Source: Marseilla massiliensis
Lineage (GTDB): Bacteria > Bacteroidota > Bacteroidia > Bacteroidales > Bacteroidaceae
Assembly: GCF_016899955.1 (NCBI RefSeq)
Contig: NZ_JACJJL010000002.1
Location: forward strand, 62,001-126,000
Direction of reading: 5' to 3'
DNA: 64,000 nt
Positions 46,701 to 56,008 of the stretch are shown here, piece by piece; within the stretch, counting starts at the first letter, position 1, and each line of letters opens with the position of its first letter. The translations under genes and the position numbers were made by a program. The notes beneath the pieces were generated by a model. The model saw nothing but the letters and a program-made list of their open reading frames with translations, did no database searches and was not told the DNA's origin.

Positions 46701-47665
46701 TTGCACAGCCAGTCGGTGGAATCGCCACCGACCACCGTCTGCCCAGCTATGGTCACGCCGGTGACCGAGGCCATGAGCGACGCCAGGTGGTTGAAGCCAA
46801 CGTTCTGGTAGTTGCATATATACCCGTCGGACTCTGACGAGAAAGCCAGCGTGAGGGTCTTCAGGCCTTCAGAGATGTAGCCCGGCAGCACTATCGACTG
46901 TTCGGCATACGACGCTGACACGCTCTCGTCGATGGCGAACGACGTGCTTGCCTCCGTCGCTCCCGTAGATGCATCGGCCACCGTCACCAGCATGGTGCCG
47001 CCGTCATACCGCGCCATGTCCATCGTGAGACTGTAGGCCCCGGCCTGCGTGCAGATGAAACCGTAAGAGGCGGCGGCGCCATTCCTGATGTAGCCCACGT
47101 TGCCGGCCGACTCCACCCGCATGCCCCCGGTGTATGTGCCGCCGGCAAGTGTTATTGCGCCTGGCACGCGGTCGTAGCCCGAAGCGGCCGCGAACGACAG
47201 CCGCCCCCAGTTGCCAGCGTAGTTGCCGGTGGCCTCCGTTACGGCGAAAGTGAGCGTATAGCTGCCCGCGGGCAGCGATGAAAGCAGGTAACGGTGCTCG
47301 TCGGTGAGGTCCCACGACTCGGTGTCGGTCACGGTAACGTCGGTGTCGAGCACCGTGCCGCCGTCGCCGGCCAGCGTGAGGCGCAGCGTGGCCTCATCCT
47401 TGGCGCCGGTGGCAAACGACAGTATGTAGTCTTGCTCTACCGTGTTGCGCACATCGAATTTGACAACAGTGCCACTGCCGGTGCTCCCAACGTTTGCCCC
47501 GTCGTTCTCGACAGTGCAGTTGGTGAGCTCAGTGGCATCATTCCAATCTACATAGCTCCCGTCGGCCATCGGCACGTCTACAGGAGCTGCGGCCTCTGCC
47601 TCGACACTGCGGCCTGCAAGGCCGACGAGGAGAAGCACGACAAATGTCAGTAGTTTTCTGCTCAT
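43793..47665 (-). CDS. Large secreted pectin methylesterase (CE8) with sorting-type C-terminus
   Basis: Demethylates pectin outside the cell. The 1290-residue precursor has a signal peptide, N-terminal beta-sandwich regions resembling carbohydrate-binding modules, a bacterial Ig-like section, and a CE8 beta-helix at about residues 730-1030. CE8 motifs seen: NQDTQ (transition-state Gln), GTVDFICGGG (nucleophile Asp) and YSLGRPW (Arg/Trp site). The last about 35 residues (YNLGGQRVGNMQKGGIYIV, GKKVMKR) resemble a type IX secretion C-terminal signal, fitting with sprA nearby. Preceded by a -7 box; convergent with crcB. Confidence 0.9.
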   Translation of the reverse strand: MSRKLLTFVVLLLVGLAGRSVEAEAAAPVDVPMADGSYVDWNDATELTNCTVENDGANVGSTGSGTVVKFDVRNTVEQDYILSFATGAKDEATLRLTLAGDGGTVLDTDVTVTDTESWDLTDEHRYLLSSLPAGSYTLTFAVTEATGNYAGNWGRLSFAAASGYDRVPGAITLAGGTYTGGMRVESAGNVGYIRNGAAASYGFICTQAGAYSLTMDMARYDGGTMLVTVADASTGATEASTSFAIDESVSASYAEQSIVLPGYISEGLKTLTLAFSSESDGYICNYQNVGFNHLASLMASVTGVTIAGQTVVGGDSTDWLCNLPTDYAGEEVTFGVESQNCTLSVTAADEAGNPVAVTALADGNYSVPVPQANTAVVVAMRVEPVEGAAALQEEYTLRLFRLGDMLMTAITVDGEELPAETLDALNADAHEAVFGGNVYTALPRVEARFIDGTVAEGIGVLMGTSATYTVTVADGDATREYVLTVEGVHIYNMSENDETVQLKYTSEGKSGDGTWTNGLYTLTTESLDGWNNSSFKFNSEVNTWSVPADVVVKQVVFKDFNANYNAGELASLTAGDAVVYIPTKHDYDEPDATMYDLVVNLEGHKAGAPITFTLQGGGQPVAWFELTVEKQAVTTPPVPTATSVTPTDNKNHCVVTVAFDREMQATEATIGGQTVTAEGGSSTLYFPVWDLQYDTDYTFTIAAGAARDTYGNANDEPVVIPVSVGSKAVAAKAAYDYVVSTAAEFSEAVAAVNAANTSADAPRKTIFIKNGDYDFGSAEQRLTAYNVSLVGESRDGVVLHGLRDGISNPVLNLRDRTGFYLQDLTVRNDYDYGASELKGVAVAVYGGNKTAMRNVRMLSNQDTQVTGERAYFEDCEIHGTVDFICGGGSNYYYNTDLVLENRGGNCIAAPSTGAGLDFGYVFDSCTISCVEGSEAVVDGTYSLGRPWQNEPRIAYINTTMEVLPQAAGWASMAELPTHFFEYGSIDGDGEPVDLSGRTNSPSSTNAYNPVLTAEEAAAYTLRNVLGGTDSWLPTEETAVSQAPVVAIEGSTLRWAALDDARCYVVFRDGQYLDNTTATSYELPGEGTYTVRSANANGGLGGESAPVRYATEVAVGASGWAAACLSYDAEVPEGAKAYVISSVRADEAVLTEVAGIPAGEGFIIHAAEGSYTFGRSAAAPEPASNLLVGTLSPVDVAPASVYVLGHDEASGAPSMRLNTATAIEAGSAYMPMPDGEAKDAYRLVLDGASAITSVEGGDAHSGPAYNLGGQRVGNMQKGGIYIVGGKKVMKR

Positions 47666-47697
47666 TTTGCTAAGTTTTAGGTTCCATTTATCGTGGG

Positions 47698-47705
47698 CAA
47701 AGATA
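47698..47705 (-). promoter_or_regulatory. -7 promoter element of the pectinesterase gene
   Basis: On the minus strand TATCTTTG lies 32 nt before the start codon. No convincing -33 TTTG is found 19-21 nt upstream. Confidence 0.5.
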
Positions 47706-47969
47706 CATTATTATGCCAACGGCACAGTGTAAAAATTGACTTTTGGTTCGCAAAAGCATCCCCTGCCTCATCATTATAACCTCGATGGCGCCCCATGGCA
47801 GCAACTTTTCATCCCAAAGCAAACAATTTATCCACCACAACCAAATAGATGCCAACACTTCACCCAAAACAACCCGCAACGCCATGGCCACTGAAGCGCT
47901 GGGCCAAAGACGCGGTAAAAATCGGCGACACACCCCTGCCGGCAAGATGGCGGAGGCACTTCGGCCGGC

Positions 47970-48070
47970 CGAAACGGCCCATATAGCAACGCCGAACGGC
48001 CCATATTGGCGCGCCAAACAGCCCGTTTTGCAAGGCAAAACGACGGCCGCGGCCAACCACCTGTGGCACA
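47970..48070 (+). repeat. 22-bp-period repeat array 6 with CTGTGGCACA box
   Basis: Units at 47970, 47992 and 48014 are well preserved (cores AAACGGCCCATATAGCAA and AAACAGCCCGTTTTGCAA), a fourth at 48036 is decayed, and CTGTGGCACA follows at 48061-48070. It lies in the 659-nt spacer 47666-48324 between two minus-strand genes, so its + orientation opposes transcription. The spacer also has the pectinesterase promoter and the sprA terminator; no gene is seen. Confidence 0.75.
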
Positions 48071-48244
48071 GGCACATAGCCACGCGGCCAAGAACGCATG
48101 GCGGCATATGAAAAACCACGACACACCGGCAGTCGTGCCTGCTGCCGGCTTCGGCCTGCAGCAGCCTGCAACGCACCCCCTTGGCGCAGCCGCAGCCACT
48201 GCCACTGCAGCAGCGGCAGCAGTGGCTGTGCAACGGGCCACGGC

Positions 48245-48293
48245 CGCAAACAAAGCCGGGGCACATCTGTATCGAATGCAGATGTGCCCCGGC
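48245..48293 (-). terminator. Terminator of sprA
   Basis: A perfect 15-bp stem GCCGGGGCACATCTG/CAGATGTGCCCCGGC (48255-48269, 48279-48293) with a 9-nt loop is followed on the minus strand by TTTGTTTG. Confidence 0.88.
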
Positions 48294-48324
48294 ATTAGTC
48301 CGAGACCGTTGTCAGGCCCCACGG

Positions 48325-51300
48325 TCAGCGCGTGAGCGAGAACTTAAGGCTCAGCCCGAAGTCTTGCGTAGTGGTAGGATAGCTGCTGCTGGCCAGCAAC
48401 GGCGTGTTGGTCTGGCGGTCGTAATAAGCGCTCAGGGTGAGCAGTCGCGAAAGCGTATAGTCGGCCGAGAACGACAGCTTGAAGGCAGAGTTGCCGCTGC
48501 TGGCGGCGCTCGTAACCGTAGCAATGTCGCGCGTTATGGCGGCCTGCTTGCGGAACGATATGTCGAGCCGCAGGTTGAGGTCGTGGTTTACGCCCGATGT
48601 GCGTCCGGCCGTCGACGTAGCCTGCTTCGTGTCGGTGGCTTTCTTGTTGCCACGCTGCGTCTTCTTGATTTTGCGCGACGCCCCGCTTCCAAACAGGTTG
48701 AAGTTGCTAATCTTGTATCCCATGCCTATCACCCAGTCTTTGCTAAGCGCCTCGTTGATCTGTATGCTGGTCATGCTAAGGCTTATCACGCGCGTGGTGC
48801 GGTACTCAACCTTGCACGTCAGGTTGTTGTTGAGCGTAAGGTCGACGCCGAGCAGCGGCGAGAAGGCCTCGTTGATGCTCACCGTGCTCACGTTGTACAT
48901 GCTGTTCGGCACCGGGTTGCCCGTGGTGGCGTCGGTGATGAAGCCCAGTCCGTCCATGTACTCACGGTAAGTGCTGTAGGTGGCATAGCTGCCCACGGCA
49001 TACACACTCTTGTATGAGTGGTTGATGTTTACGCTCTTGAAGTGGTCGCGCAGCCACGGCAGCTTGCTCAGTCCACTGTACTTCAGTGTCCAGTTGGGCA
49101 GCAGCCGCTTGAGTGTCGGGAATATGTCGAGCGACGAGCCGGCCCCCGAGGTGTAGGCAGACAGGAATGCCGGTATGAGCACGTCGGCGCTGTACCTGTT
49201 GACCTCGCCCAGTTCGGGGTTGTAGGGCGAGCCGCTCAGGTTGATGCCATTGGCGTCGTAAGTGCCGTTGGGATACCTCGTGTTGGCATAGCGCGCCTGC
49301 ACCCTGTCGCGGAAACCGTCGATTGAGGCGCAGAACCGCTCAAAGGTCTTCGACGCATATCCGTTGCTCGCGTCGCCCATACCCTCGAAGGCGCCCTTCA
49401 GGCTTATGGTTGTCATGTTGAACGAACCGCTCTGCGTGGTTGGCATGCCGTCGTACATGTATTGTATGCTGCGCGAAGTGTTGACCGTGCGGCTGGCGTT
49501 GAGGTCTATCTTCAGGTCGGGTATGGGCTCGAGCGTGAGCCTTATCTGCAAGTCCTCGCTGCTGTTGGTGGTGGCCGGGGTGGCCACACTGTCGTTGCAC
49601 AGCAGCCAGTTGTTGTCGTAAGCCTTCTGCAAATAGCTGTCGCCGACAAAGCCGAAAGCGAAGTCGAGGCCCGGCGACATGACGCCGCCCGTGCGCTGCC
49701 CGAGCATGTCGCCCACGTTGGGCAGGAATCCCGGCAGCGACATGGAGTACTGGTTGCGGTATGATATGCCCACGCTGCGCACCATCATCATGAAGCGCGC
49801 GGCATACTGGGCCGGCTTATACCACCACTGCTTGTCGAGCGGTTCCTTGGGGGTGATGCTCAGCTTTATCTGAACGGTGTCAAGATTGCGTATGAGTATC
49901 TTGTTGTCGTCTATCACCTTGTACTTCAGCTTGTACGGATGGCCGTCCTTGGTGCGGGCGGTCACGCGCAGGCGGCGGCTCTTCTTGCCGTGGGCCACGG
50001 TGACGGTGGTGTCGGGCTTGAGCGTTATCTCGCGCTGGTAGGTGTTCTTGTTGCGCGGCAACTGCATGGCCTGCTTCTTGTCGGCAGGTGTCTGCACGAG
50101 CAGACTGTCCTTGCCCTTGGCCGCCTGCGAAACGCTCTTGGGCCTCGGCTTGGCTGCCGGGCGGCGCACCTTAGGCTTGACCTTGCCCACCTCGTCGTTT
50201 GCCTTCTTGAGGAAAGGCACATGGTTGTAGAGCGTCTCCATGTTAAACGTGGAGTTGACGTTGAGGTTTCGGTTGTTGGTAATGGTGTTGCCGAGCGACG
50301 TTCCGTCGTCGAGCTCGGTGCCCCTCACCCACGAGTAGTTTGCCGTATAGCTGGCGTCGGCGTTGAGCCAGTCGAATATGGGCAGCTTGTTGAGCGGCAA
50401 CTGGTATGAGGCGGTGAACGTCTGCTGATAGTCGAGCGGCGTCCCGAGGTTCTTCAGGCTCTGCTTCACAGAGTCTTTCCACACCTTGTACTGGTCGGGA
50501 TAGAGGTCTTTGTTCACCGGTGTGTATGGCTCTTCTATCTCGGCGTGTGTAGCCGACTGGAAGTTCATGTGCAGGTTCTTTGTCAGGTCCCACCGCAATG
50601 AGAAGTCACGGTTCCACAGGAACTGCGAACTGAAGTTGAGAGGGAGCTGCGAACCGCCCACGCTCTCCATGTCGCGCTCCTGCAACTCATAGTAGTTGCG
50701 GGTGATGTCAGTGTTGAACGCGATGTTTTGCGGCAGGTAGTTGAACGCTATCGCCTTCGGGAAGTTGAGCCACTTGCTCTTTCCCTTGAGTTTCTTGAAC
50801 GGCTCAAACGACTTGTACACGGGCGTATAGCTGTAGTTCATCGACCCGCTCCACTCGTCTTCCTTCTCGTAGACGGTGGTCTCTCCCGACGTATACCGGT
50901 GCGAATGGCTGTAGCTGAACGAGAAGTTGGCCGGGTCGTAAGGCATGGGGTGGCGCTTGGTCTTTATGCCAACGCGCATGTTTGAGAACGAAAGGTTGGT
51001 GTTGGTTGTCTTCGTCACGGCTATCGACTCGATGGAGTCGCGCTCCTGCTCGTTGGCCGCCGACTCGAGGGCGTCGTCAAGCGTCATGTCGGTGTCGAGC
51101 GGGTTGTACTTCGGGCGCGTCTCTTCCTTGGTGACAGAGTAATAGAACGGTATGGTCACATTGGCCTTGTCGGGGAAGAACTTGCCCAACTCGAGGTTTG
51201 CCGTGAAGCTGTAAGTCTTGTAATCGTCGGTCGACCGCGCCGCAATGCCTTCCTCGAGGCCGCCAAACCCGTCGGTCATCATCTTGCCGGTAAGGTTTAC

Positions 51301-54300
51301 CGTGCCGAAGTCGGAGAGCTGCATGTTGAGCGCTCCCGATGCCGCCCAGCCGCCTTTGTTGTTGAATTCGAGCAGGCGGAGCTCGTTGACCCACACCTCT
51401 CCCGACTTAACCGAACCGGAAATGTTGCGCACACCAATCATCATCGTCTTCACTTCGCCCAGCGAGGGGTTGCCCATGATGCTCACCTTGTTGTTGGGCT
51501 TGTCGCTGTCGTACTCGGAGTAGACCGTCGTGTACGACGCCCCGCCCACTGCACGGGCCTGGTTGCGGGCCTTCTTCAGGGCGGTGAACACGCTCATGTC
51601 AATGTCGAGCATGTTGTCGGCGGGCCATACGAGGGCACAGTCGGTGGTAGAATACTTGTCATACTGCCCTGGCGCAGTGAGCTTGAGCGGTATCTCATAC
51701 TCGTAATAGTTGTTCTTGTAGTCGCTGCCAAGGCGTATGAACACAGCCAACTGGTCGTTCTGAAGGTTTGTGGTGTTCTGTGCCAGGGCGTTGGCGTGGA
51801 CGAACAGCTGCAGTCTCTTGTACTGTCGGAGGTCGAGGTTGGTGTTCTTGTAAACAGCCTTCGACTCGTTTTTCGACAGGTTGTTGACCGTCATGTTGAG
51901 CGCCTGCTCGTTGTTCTCGACGAGCTGCGGCTGCGACGGGTCGCTCACTCGGCTGATGCCCGGAGGCAACACGTAGTTGACGGGCTGCTTGTCGTTGTGT
52001 TCCTCTATGTTGACGGCGCTCGTCTCCAATGTTCCGCTGCTGCTCGCGCTGTTGTCGAGCGTCTGCTCATACGTGCGCCACTCGCCCCTGACGAGGTCGA
52101 GGCTGCCGAACCTCAGCACCACGGGGTGCTTGAAGTTGGTGAGGAACATGCGCATGAAGCGTATCGAAGTGAAGTCGCTTATGGAGCCGATGCGCTCGGC
52201 ATCCTCAGAGTTTAGGGGTATTCGGAACTTATACCAGTGCACGGTCTCCTTGTTGCCGTTGCGCAGCGTGGGGGCCACCTCGCGCACATCGGCCAGGTAG
52301 TTGTGCCCGATGTTGTTTTCGTTGAGGTCTTCCGGCCGTATGCTCACCTTGTACTGGTAGTATCGCTCATACTCGTTGAGGGTGTAGTCCTGGTTGATGT
52401 CTTCCACGTCGGGCCCCGTCTTGTACGACGTGTCGTAGCTTTCGTTGTTGCCGTCGTTGTCGGGCGAGTTGCCCTGGGGGTTGTTAATGCGCTTGTATCT
52501 GTCGAGTATCGACGTCTGCTGTGCATCGAAGTCCGAGCCCCTGAAGTAGTGGTAGTTGTCGTTGGCGGGGTCTTGCGTCCATGCGTTGCGGATGCTGTCG
52601 TTGGCCAAAGTCTGCACGAAGTTGTTGAATTCCGTGTAAGATTCAAACGTGCGCTCCTCGTCGTCGGTGAGCCCGTTGAAGCCCACGTCCTGCATGGCTC
52701 GCGCCCCCGAGGTGGTGGCAAAGGCGTAAGTCTGCGTGGCCTGCACCGGCACCTTTCCCCATTGCGTTGTCGTGAAGCTGCTGGTGCCGTCCACCGGCAT
52801 GCCGCTCTCGTAGAACTTCTTGCCGTCGTGCAGTATGTCCTCGCTCACTTCGCCCAGGTTTATGTACAGGTCGCCGCCATAGTCGGCAGCGTCGCCTGCC
52901 GTCCTTGTATATATGAACGGGTCGAGCAGCCAGAACTCGATATACTCTATGTTGGCCGTCTCGAAGTCGTTGGTGTCAAGTTTTCGCATCATGCCTCCCC
53001 ACTTTCCCTCGGGGTTCTGCAGCGAACCGTCGGGGTTGAGGCTTGTGCTGAAGTTGTAGGGGCCCCGTTCGGTGGGATAGTAAGCCATGTTGAGCACGTC
53101 GAGCGTCGACGTGGCGCCGTTGTATGAGCTTTGGTCGCGGTTTGGATAGAGCTCGCTCACGAACACTTCGCGCACGTAGTGGTTTGAAAGCTGGTTGAGG
53201 TCGCTCTTGATATGGTCGGGCGTCAGGGTGCTGCTCTCGTATGTGAAGAGCGGGTCGATGTTGTACCACGCCATACGTGCCCTGTTGAAGCCGCTGGTCA
53301 GCCCTGTCCGGTCGTCGTGTTCGGGGAAGAGCGACGGCGTGCTTGAGATGAACCACGACTTCGGGTCGGACACGTCGATGCCGTTTTTGGTGTTCTCGAA
53401 GTCGTCGATATACGATGCGTCGTCTTGCGTTCCGCCGGCCTGTCCGGCAATGAGCTGTGCGAACTCACCCGTGAACGATATCTGCGAAGGCTGCGTAAGG
53501 TGAAGGAATGGCAGCTTGTCGAGCACGTTGGTGAGCCACTGGCTCTCTTTCTTCCAGTTGATGTTGAGTCCCCAGAGGATGTTGTTGAGCGGTTCGGAGC
53601 CCATGGTCACCTTCGACGTCAGTGGCTGTTCGTGCAGCCTCTGGAACGTACCGCCGATGAAGAAGTCCTTTGTGAAGTCGTACTCCCAGTTGAGTCCGAA
53701 CATGGTCTTGCGCAGCATGCCGTAGTCGGTGTTGCTCTCCAGGCTCACGTTGACGGCCGTGCCGGCGTCGATGATGCTCTGGTTGAGTATCGTCACCTCG
53801 CCCGCCGAGTAGTCTACGCTATAGTCTGTGCCCTCGGTGAGCACCACCCCGCCGGCGGTGACGACCACCGAGCCCTGCGGAACGTTGTAAGCCCCGAGCG
53901 AGATGACGTTGGCCGATGTGCCCTTGTACTGTCCTGTGAGTATGTATTTGTTTTTCTCGGCTATCTGCTTGGCCGAGGTCTTGGTCTGGTCGTACAGCTC
54001 TGTGAATGCGTAGTGCTCCGCCCTGTCGGCCGGGACGCCTGCGCTGACAAGGTAGTTGTAGAGGTATGAGCCAAACGGTTCGGCCTTTGGGAAGAACACC
54101 CGCCCGTTGCTGACGGTGTATCCCTCCACGTAGTCGAAGTAGCCGTTGGCGTGCGGCTTGTTGTTGTTGTCGAGCCGGTCGGCCCCGAGCACCCTGATGA
54201 TGATGTTGTCTTTTACCTGCTGCTCGGGGATATACGACAGGTAGACGCCCGTAGTGTCGCTCTGGTACTTCACGTCGAGGCGGAATTTAGTCTTCTCAAC

Positions 54301-55887
54301 TGTCGAGGCGAGGTAGTATACGTTTTTCATCATCAGCCGCCAGTTGCCCATTTCCGGCGTGTTGCTAGTGTTTTTGAGCGACTTTACGAATATGGCCTCG
54401 TTGGTGTTGGTGTTGTCCGAGGCAAACTCACCTACCTGATAGGTCACTCCCCCCAGCGTATACTCATAGGCAACGGCCAGCACCTGGTCCGACTGGAGCG
54501 ACGTACGGAGCGATATGTAGCCCAGCGCCGCGTTGAGTGTGTATTCCGACGAGGTGAGCAGCCGGGCGCTCTGCACCTTCTCATAGTCGACACCGCCCGT
54601 AAACCCGCTTATGGCGTCGAGCACGGAGTTGGCCTGGTCGATGTCGCGTGCGGCAGAATACTGCGTGGTCATGGCCGAGTATTCGGTGTTGGCCGAGTTT
54701 TGCGGCGGCACGTCGCCCGTGCCTCCCCATATCGGGTTAGACGTGTGGCGGCCCTCGCCGAGGTCGGTGAATGCTATGATGTTTCGAGTGTTGCTGGTCG
54801 TGCCGGTCTTGTTGGTCACCCACACCTCCACGCGCGTTATGTTGATGCCGGTCATCACGTTTGGCAGCGACGACATGGCCTGGTCGTAGCGCTCGCGGAA
54901 GTAGTGAGAGAGAAAGAAGTGGCGGTTCTCCTCATAGTCGGCCACGTCGAGCTCAAACGGTGTGGTCTGCGTTCCGCCACGCGACGAGACGCTCTTCGTG
55001 GTCGAGTTTTTCTGCGATATGACCGTTTGCAGTTTCAGCTTGCCGAACTGCATGTCGGTGCGCACTCCGAACAGCGAGCTGGCCCCTTTTATCAGCGACG
55101 AGTTCGAGGGGAACGTCACGTTGCCTGCCTCGACGAGCTTTATAATCTCGTCTTCCTTGCCTTCGTAGCGCAGCTTGATGTTCTTGGTGTCAAAGTCGAA
55201 GGTGGCGTCGGTGTTGTAGTTTAGGTTCATGTTGACCTTGTCGCCCACCTTTCCGTTGACGTTGAGGTTTATCTTCTCGTCGAAGTCAAACGACTTCGTC
55301 TTCCTGTTCCTTATCGGCAGCGACGGGTTGTCGATGTTTTTCATCGTCATGCCCAGCTTCAGCTCGGCCGTACCCTGGGTCTTTATGCGCACCCCTCCGG
55401 GGCCGAATATCTTCTCGGCGGGCCCGAGGTCGAACTTCATGTCGGTGAACGAGAATTTCTCCTTGCCCTTTGCCGCCACGTTCTCGGCGTCTTTGCGCCT
55501 GAAGAACTCCTGCATAGAGCGCCTCTCGCTCCACTTCCTGTATTCCTCGGGCGTCATGAGCACCGGCGCGTTGAGGTAAGTGTCGCCAATCTTCGAGCCT
55601 ATGAGATACATGTCGAGCGAGTCGTCATACTCCACCTGCTGCCTGATGTTGTCGGGCATCTTGAGGTCGATGGCCGACGAGTCGAGGTCTTCCACCACCA
55701 CGGGTGCCGTCTTCTTTATCTTCCAGCGCGGGTGGAGCAGCGAGTCGGGTATGGGCTCGTCGTCGGCCACGAGCTTTGGCTGCGCCTTGGGCGCAGGCCG
55801 CTTGGCGGCGGTCTTGTCGTCTTGCGGCGGCATGGCCAGCGCACACACGCTGAGCAGCGATATGAGTATATAGAGCGTTCTCTTCAT
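48325..55887 (-). CDS. sprA: Type IX secretion system outer-membrane translocon protein SprA
   Basis: SprA is the giant beta-barrel pore through which type IX substrates cross the outer membrane. This 2520-residue protein has a signal peptide (MKRTLYILISLLSVCALA), repeated SprA_N-type segments (PGGVRIKTQGTAELKLG; NPSLPIRNRKTKSFDFDEKI) and a barrel half ending in alternating aromatic strands (LKFSLTR). Length fits known SprA (about 2400-2500). The start at 55887 was chosen for the signal peptide. The downstream position relative to ruvA is a known Bacteroidetes arrangement. Other T9SS genes (porK/L/M/N, porV) are not in this window. Confidence 0.95.
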   Translation of the reverse strand: MKRTLYILISLLSVCALAMPPQDDKTAAKRPAPKAQPKLVADDEPIPDSLLHPRWKIKKTAPVVVEDLDSSAIDLKMPDNIRQQVEYDDSLDMYLIGSKIGDTYLNAPVLMTPEEYRKWSERRSMQEFFRRKDAENVAAKGKEKFSFTDMKFDLGPAEKIFGPGGVRIKTQGTAELKLGMTMKNIDNPSLPIRNRKTKSFDFDEKINLNVNGKVGDKVNMNLNYNTDATFDFDTKNIKLRYEGKEDEIIKLVEAGNVTFPSNSSLIKGASSLFGVRTDMQFGKLKLQTVISQKNSTTKSVSSRGGTQTTPFELDVADYEENRHFFLSHYFRERYDQAMSSLPNVMTGINITRVEVWVTNKTGTTSNTRNIIAFTDLGEGRHTSNPIWGGTGDVPPQNSANTEYSAMTTQYSAARDIDQANSVLDAISGFTGGVDYEKVQSARLLTSSEYTLNAALGYISLRTSLQSDQVLAVAYEYTLGGVTYQVGEFASDNTNTNEAIFVKSLKNTSNTPEMGNWRLMMKNVYYLASTVEKTKFRLDVKYQSDTTGVYLSYIPEQQVKDNIIIRVLGADRLDNNNKPHANGYFDYVEGYTVSNGRVFFPKAEPFGSYLYNYLVSAGVPADRAEHYAFTELYDQTKTSAKQIAEKNKYILTGQYKGTSANVISLGAYNVPQGSVVVTAGGVVLTEGTDYSVDYSAGEVTILNQSIIDAGTAVNVSLESNTDYGMLRKTMFGLNWEYDFTKDFFIGGTFQRLHEQPLTSKVTMGSEPLNNILWGLNINWKKESQWLTNVLDKLPFLHLTQPSQISFTGEFAQLIAGQAGGTQDDASYIDDFENTKNGIDVSDPKSWFISSTPSLFPEHDDRTGLTSGFNRARMAWYNIDPLFTYESSTLTPDHIKSDLNQLSNHYVREVFVSELYPNRDQSSYNGATSTLDVLNMAYYPTERGPYNFSTSLNPDGSLQNPEGKWGGMMRKLDTNDFETANIEYIEFWLLDPFIYTRTAGDAADYGGDLYINLGEVSEDILHDGKKFYESGMPVDGTSSFTTTQWGKVPVQATQTYAFATTSGARAMQDVGFNGLTDDEERTFESYTEFNNFVQTLANDSIRNAWTQDPANDNYHYFRGSDFDAQQTSILDRYKRINNPQGNSPDNDGNNESYDTSYKTGPDVEDINQDYTLNEYERYYQYKVSIRPEDLNENNIGHNYLADVREVAPTLRNGNKETVHWYKFRIPLNSEDAERIGSISDFTSIRFMRMFLTNFKHPVVLRFGSLDLVRGEWRTYEQTLDNSASSSGTLETSAVNIEEHNDKQPVNYVLPPGISRVSDPSQPQLVENNEQALNMTVNNLSKNESKAVYKNTNLDLRQYKRLQLFVHANALAQNTTNLQNDQLAVFIRLGSDYKNNYYEYEIPLKLTAPGQYDKYSTTDCALVWPADNMLDIDMSVFTALKKARNQARAVGGASYTTVYSEYDSDKPNNKVSIMGNPSLGEVKTMMIGVRNISGSVKSGEVWVNELRLLEFNNKGGWAASGALNMQLSDFGTVNLTGKMMTDGFGGLEEGIAARSTDDYKTYSFTANLELGKFFPDKANVTIPFYYSVTKEETRPKYNPLDTDMTLDDALESAANEQERDSIESIAVTKTTNTNLSFSNMRVGIKTKRHPMPYDPANFSFSYSHSHRYTSGETTVYEKEDEWSGSMNYSYTPVYKSFEPFKKLKGKSKWLNFPKAIAFNYLPQNIAFNTDITRNYYELQERDMESVGGSQLPLNFSSQFLWNRDFSLRWDLTKNLHMNFQSATHAEIEEPYTPVNKDLYPDQYKVWKDSVKQSLKNLGTPLDYQQTFTASYQLPLNKLPIFDWLNADASYTANYSWVRGTELDDGTSLGNTITNNRNLNVNSTFNMETLYNHVPFLKKANDEVGKVKPKVRRPAAKPRPKSVSQAAKGKDSLLVQTPADKKQAMQLPRNKNTYQREITLKPDTTVTVAHGKKSRRLRVTARTKDGHPYKLKYKVIDDNKILIRNLDTVQIKLSITPKEPLDKQWWYKPAQYAARFMMMVRSVGISYRNQYSMSLPGFLPNVGDMLGQRTGGVMSPGLDFAFGFVGDSYLQKAYDNNWLLCNDSVATPATTNSSEDLQIRLTLEPIPDLKIDLNASRTVNTSRSIQYMYDGMPTTQSGSFNMTTISLKGAFEGMGDASNGYASKTFERFCASIDGFRDRVQARYANTRYPNGTYDANGINLSGSPYNPELGEVNRYSADVLIPAFLSAYTSGAGSSLDIFPTLKRLLPNWTLKYSGLSKLPWLRDHFKSVNINHSYKSVYAVGSYATYSTYREYMDGLGFITDATTGNPVPNSMYNVSTVSINEAFSPLLGVDLTLNNNLTCKVEYRTTRVISLSMTSIQINEALSKDWVIGMGYKISNFNLFGSGASRKIKKTQRGNKKATDTKQATSTAGRTSGVNHDLNLRLDISFRKQAAITRDIATVTSAASSGNSAFKLSFSADYTLSRLLTLSAYYDRQTNTPLLASSSYPTTTQDFGLSLKFSLTR

Positions 55888-56008
55888 CGGTCTGTTACTG
55901 TTGTTGTTGTCCGCGGCAGGCCCGCCGTCTGCGGCAGGCCTCCGGCCGGGGCGGGAAATCATGTTGGCAAAGCGGACGGCACAATGACTCACGCGGCGGC
56001 CCGCCGTG

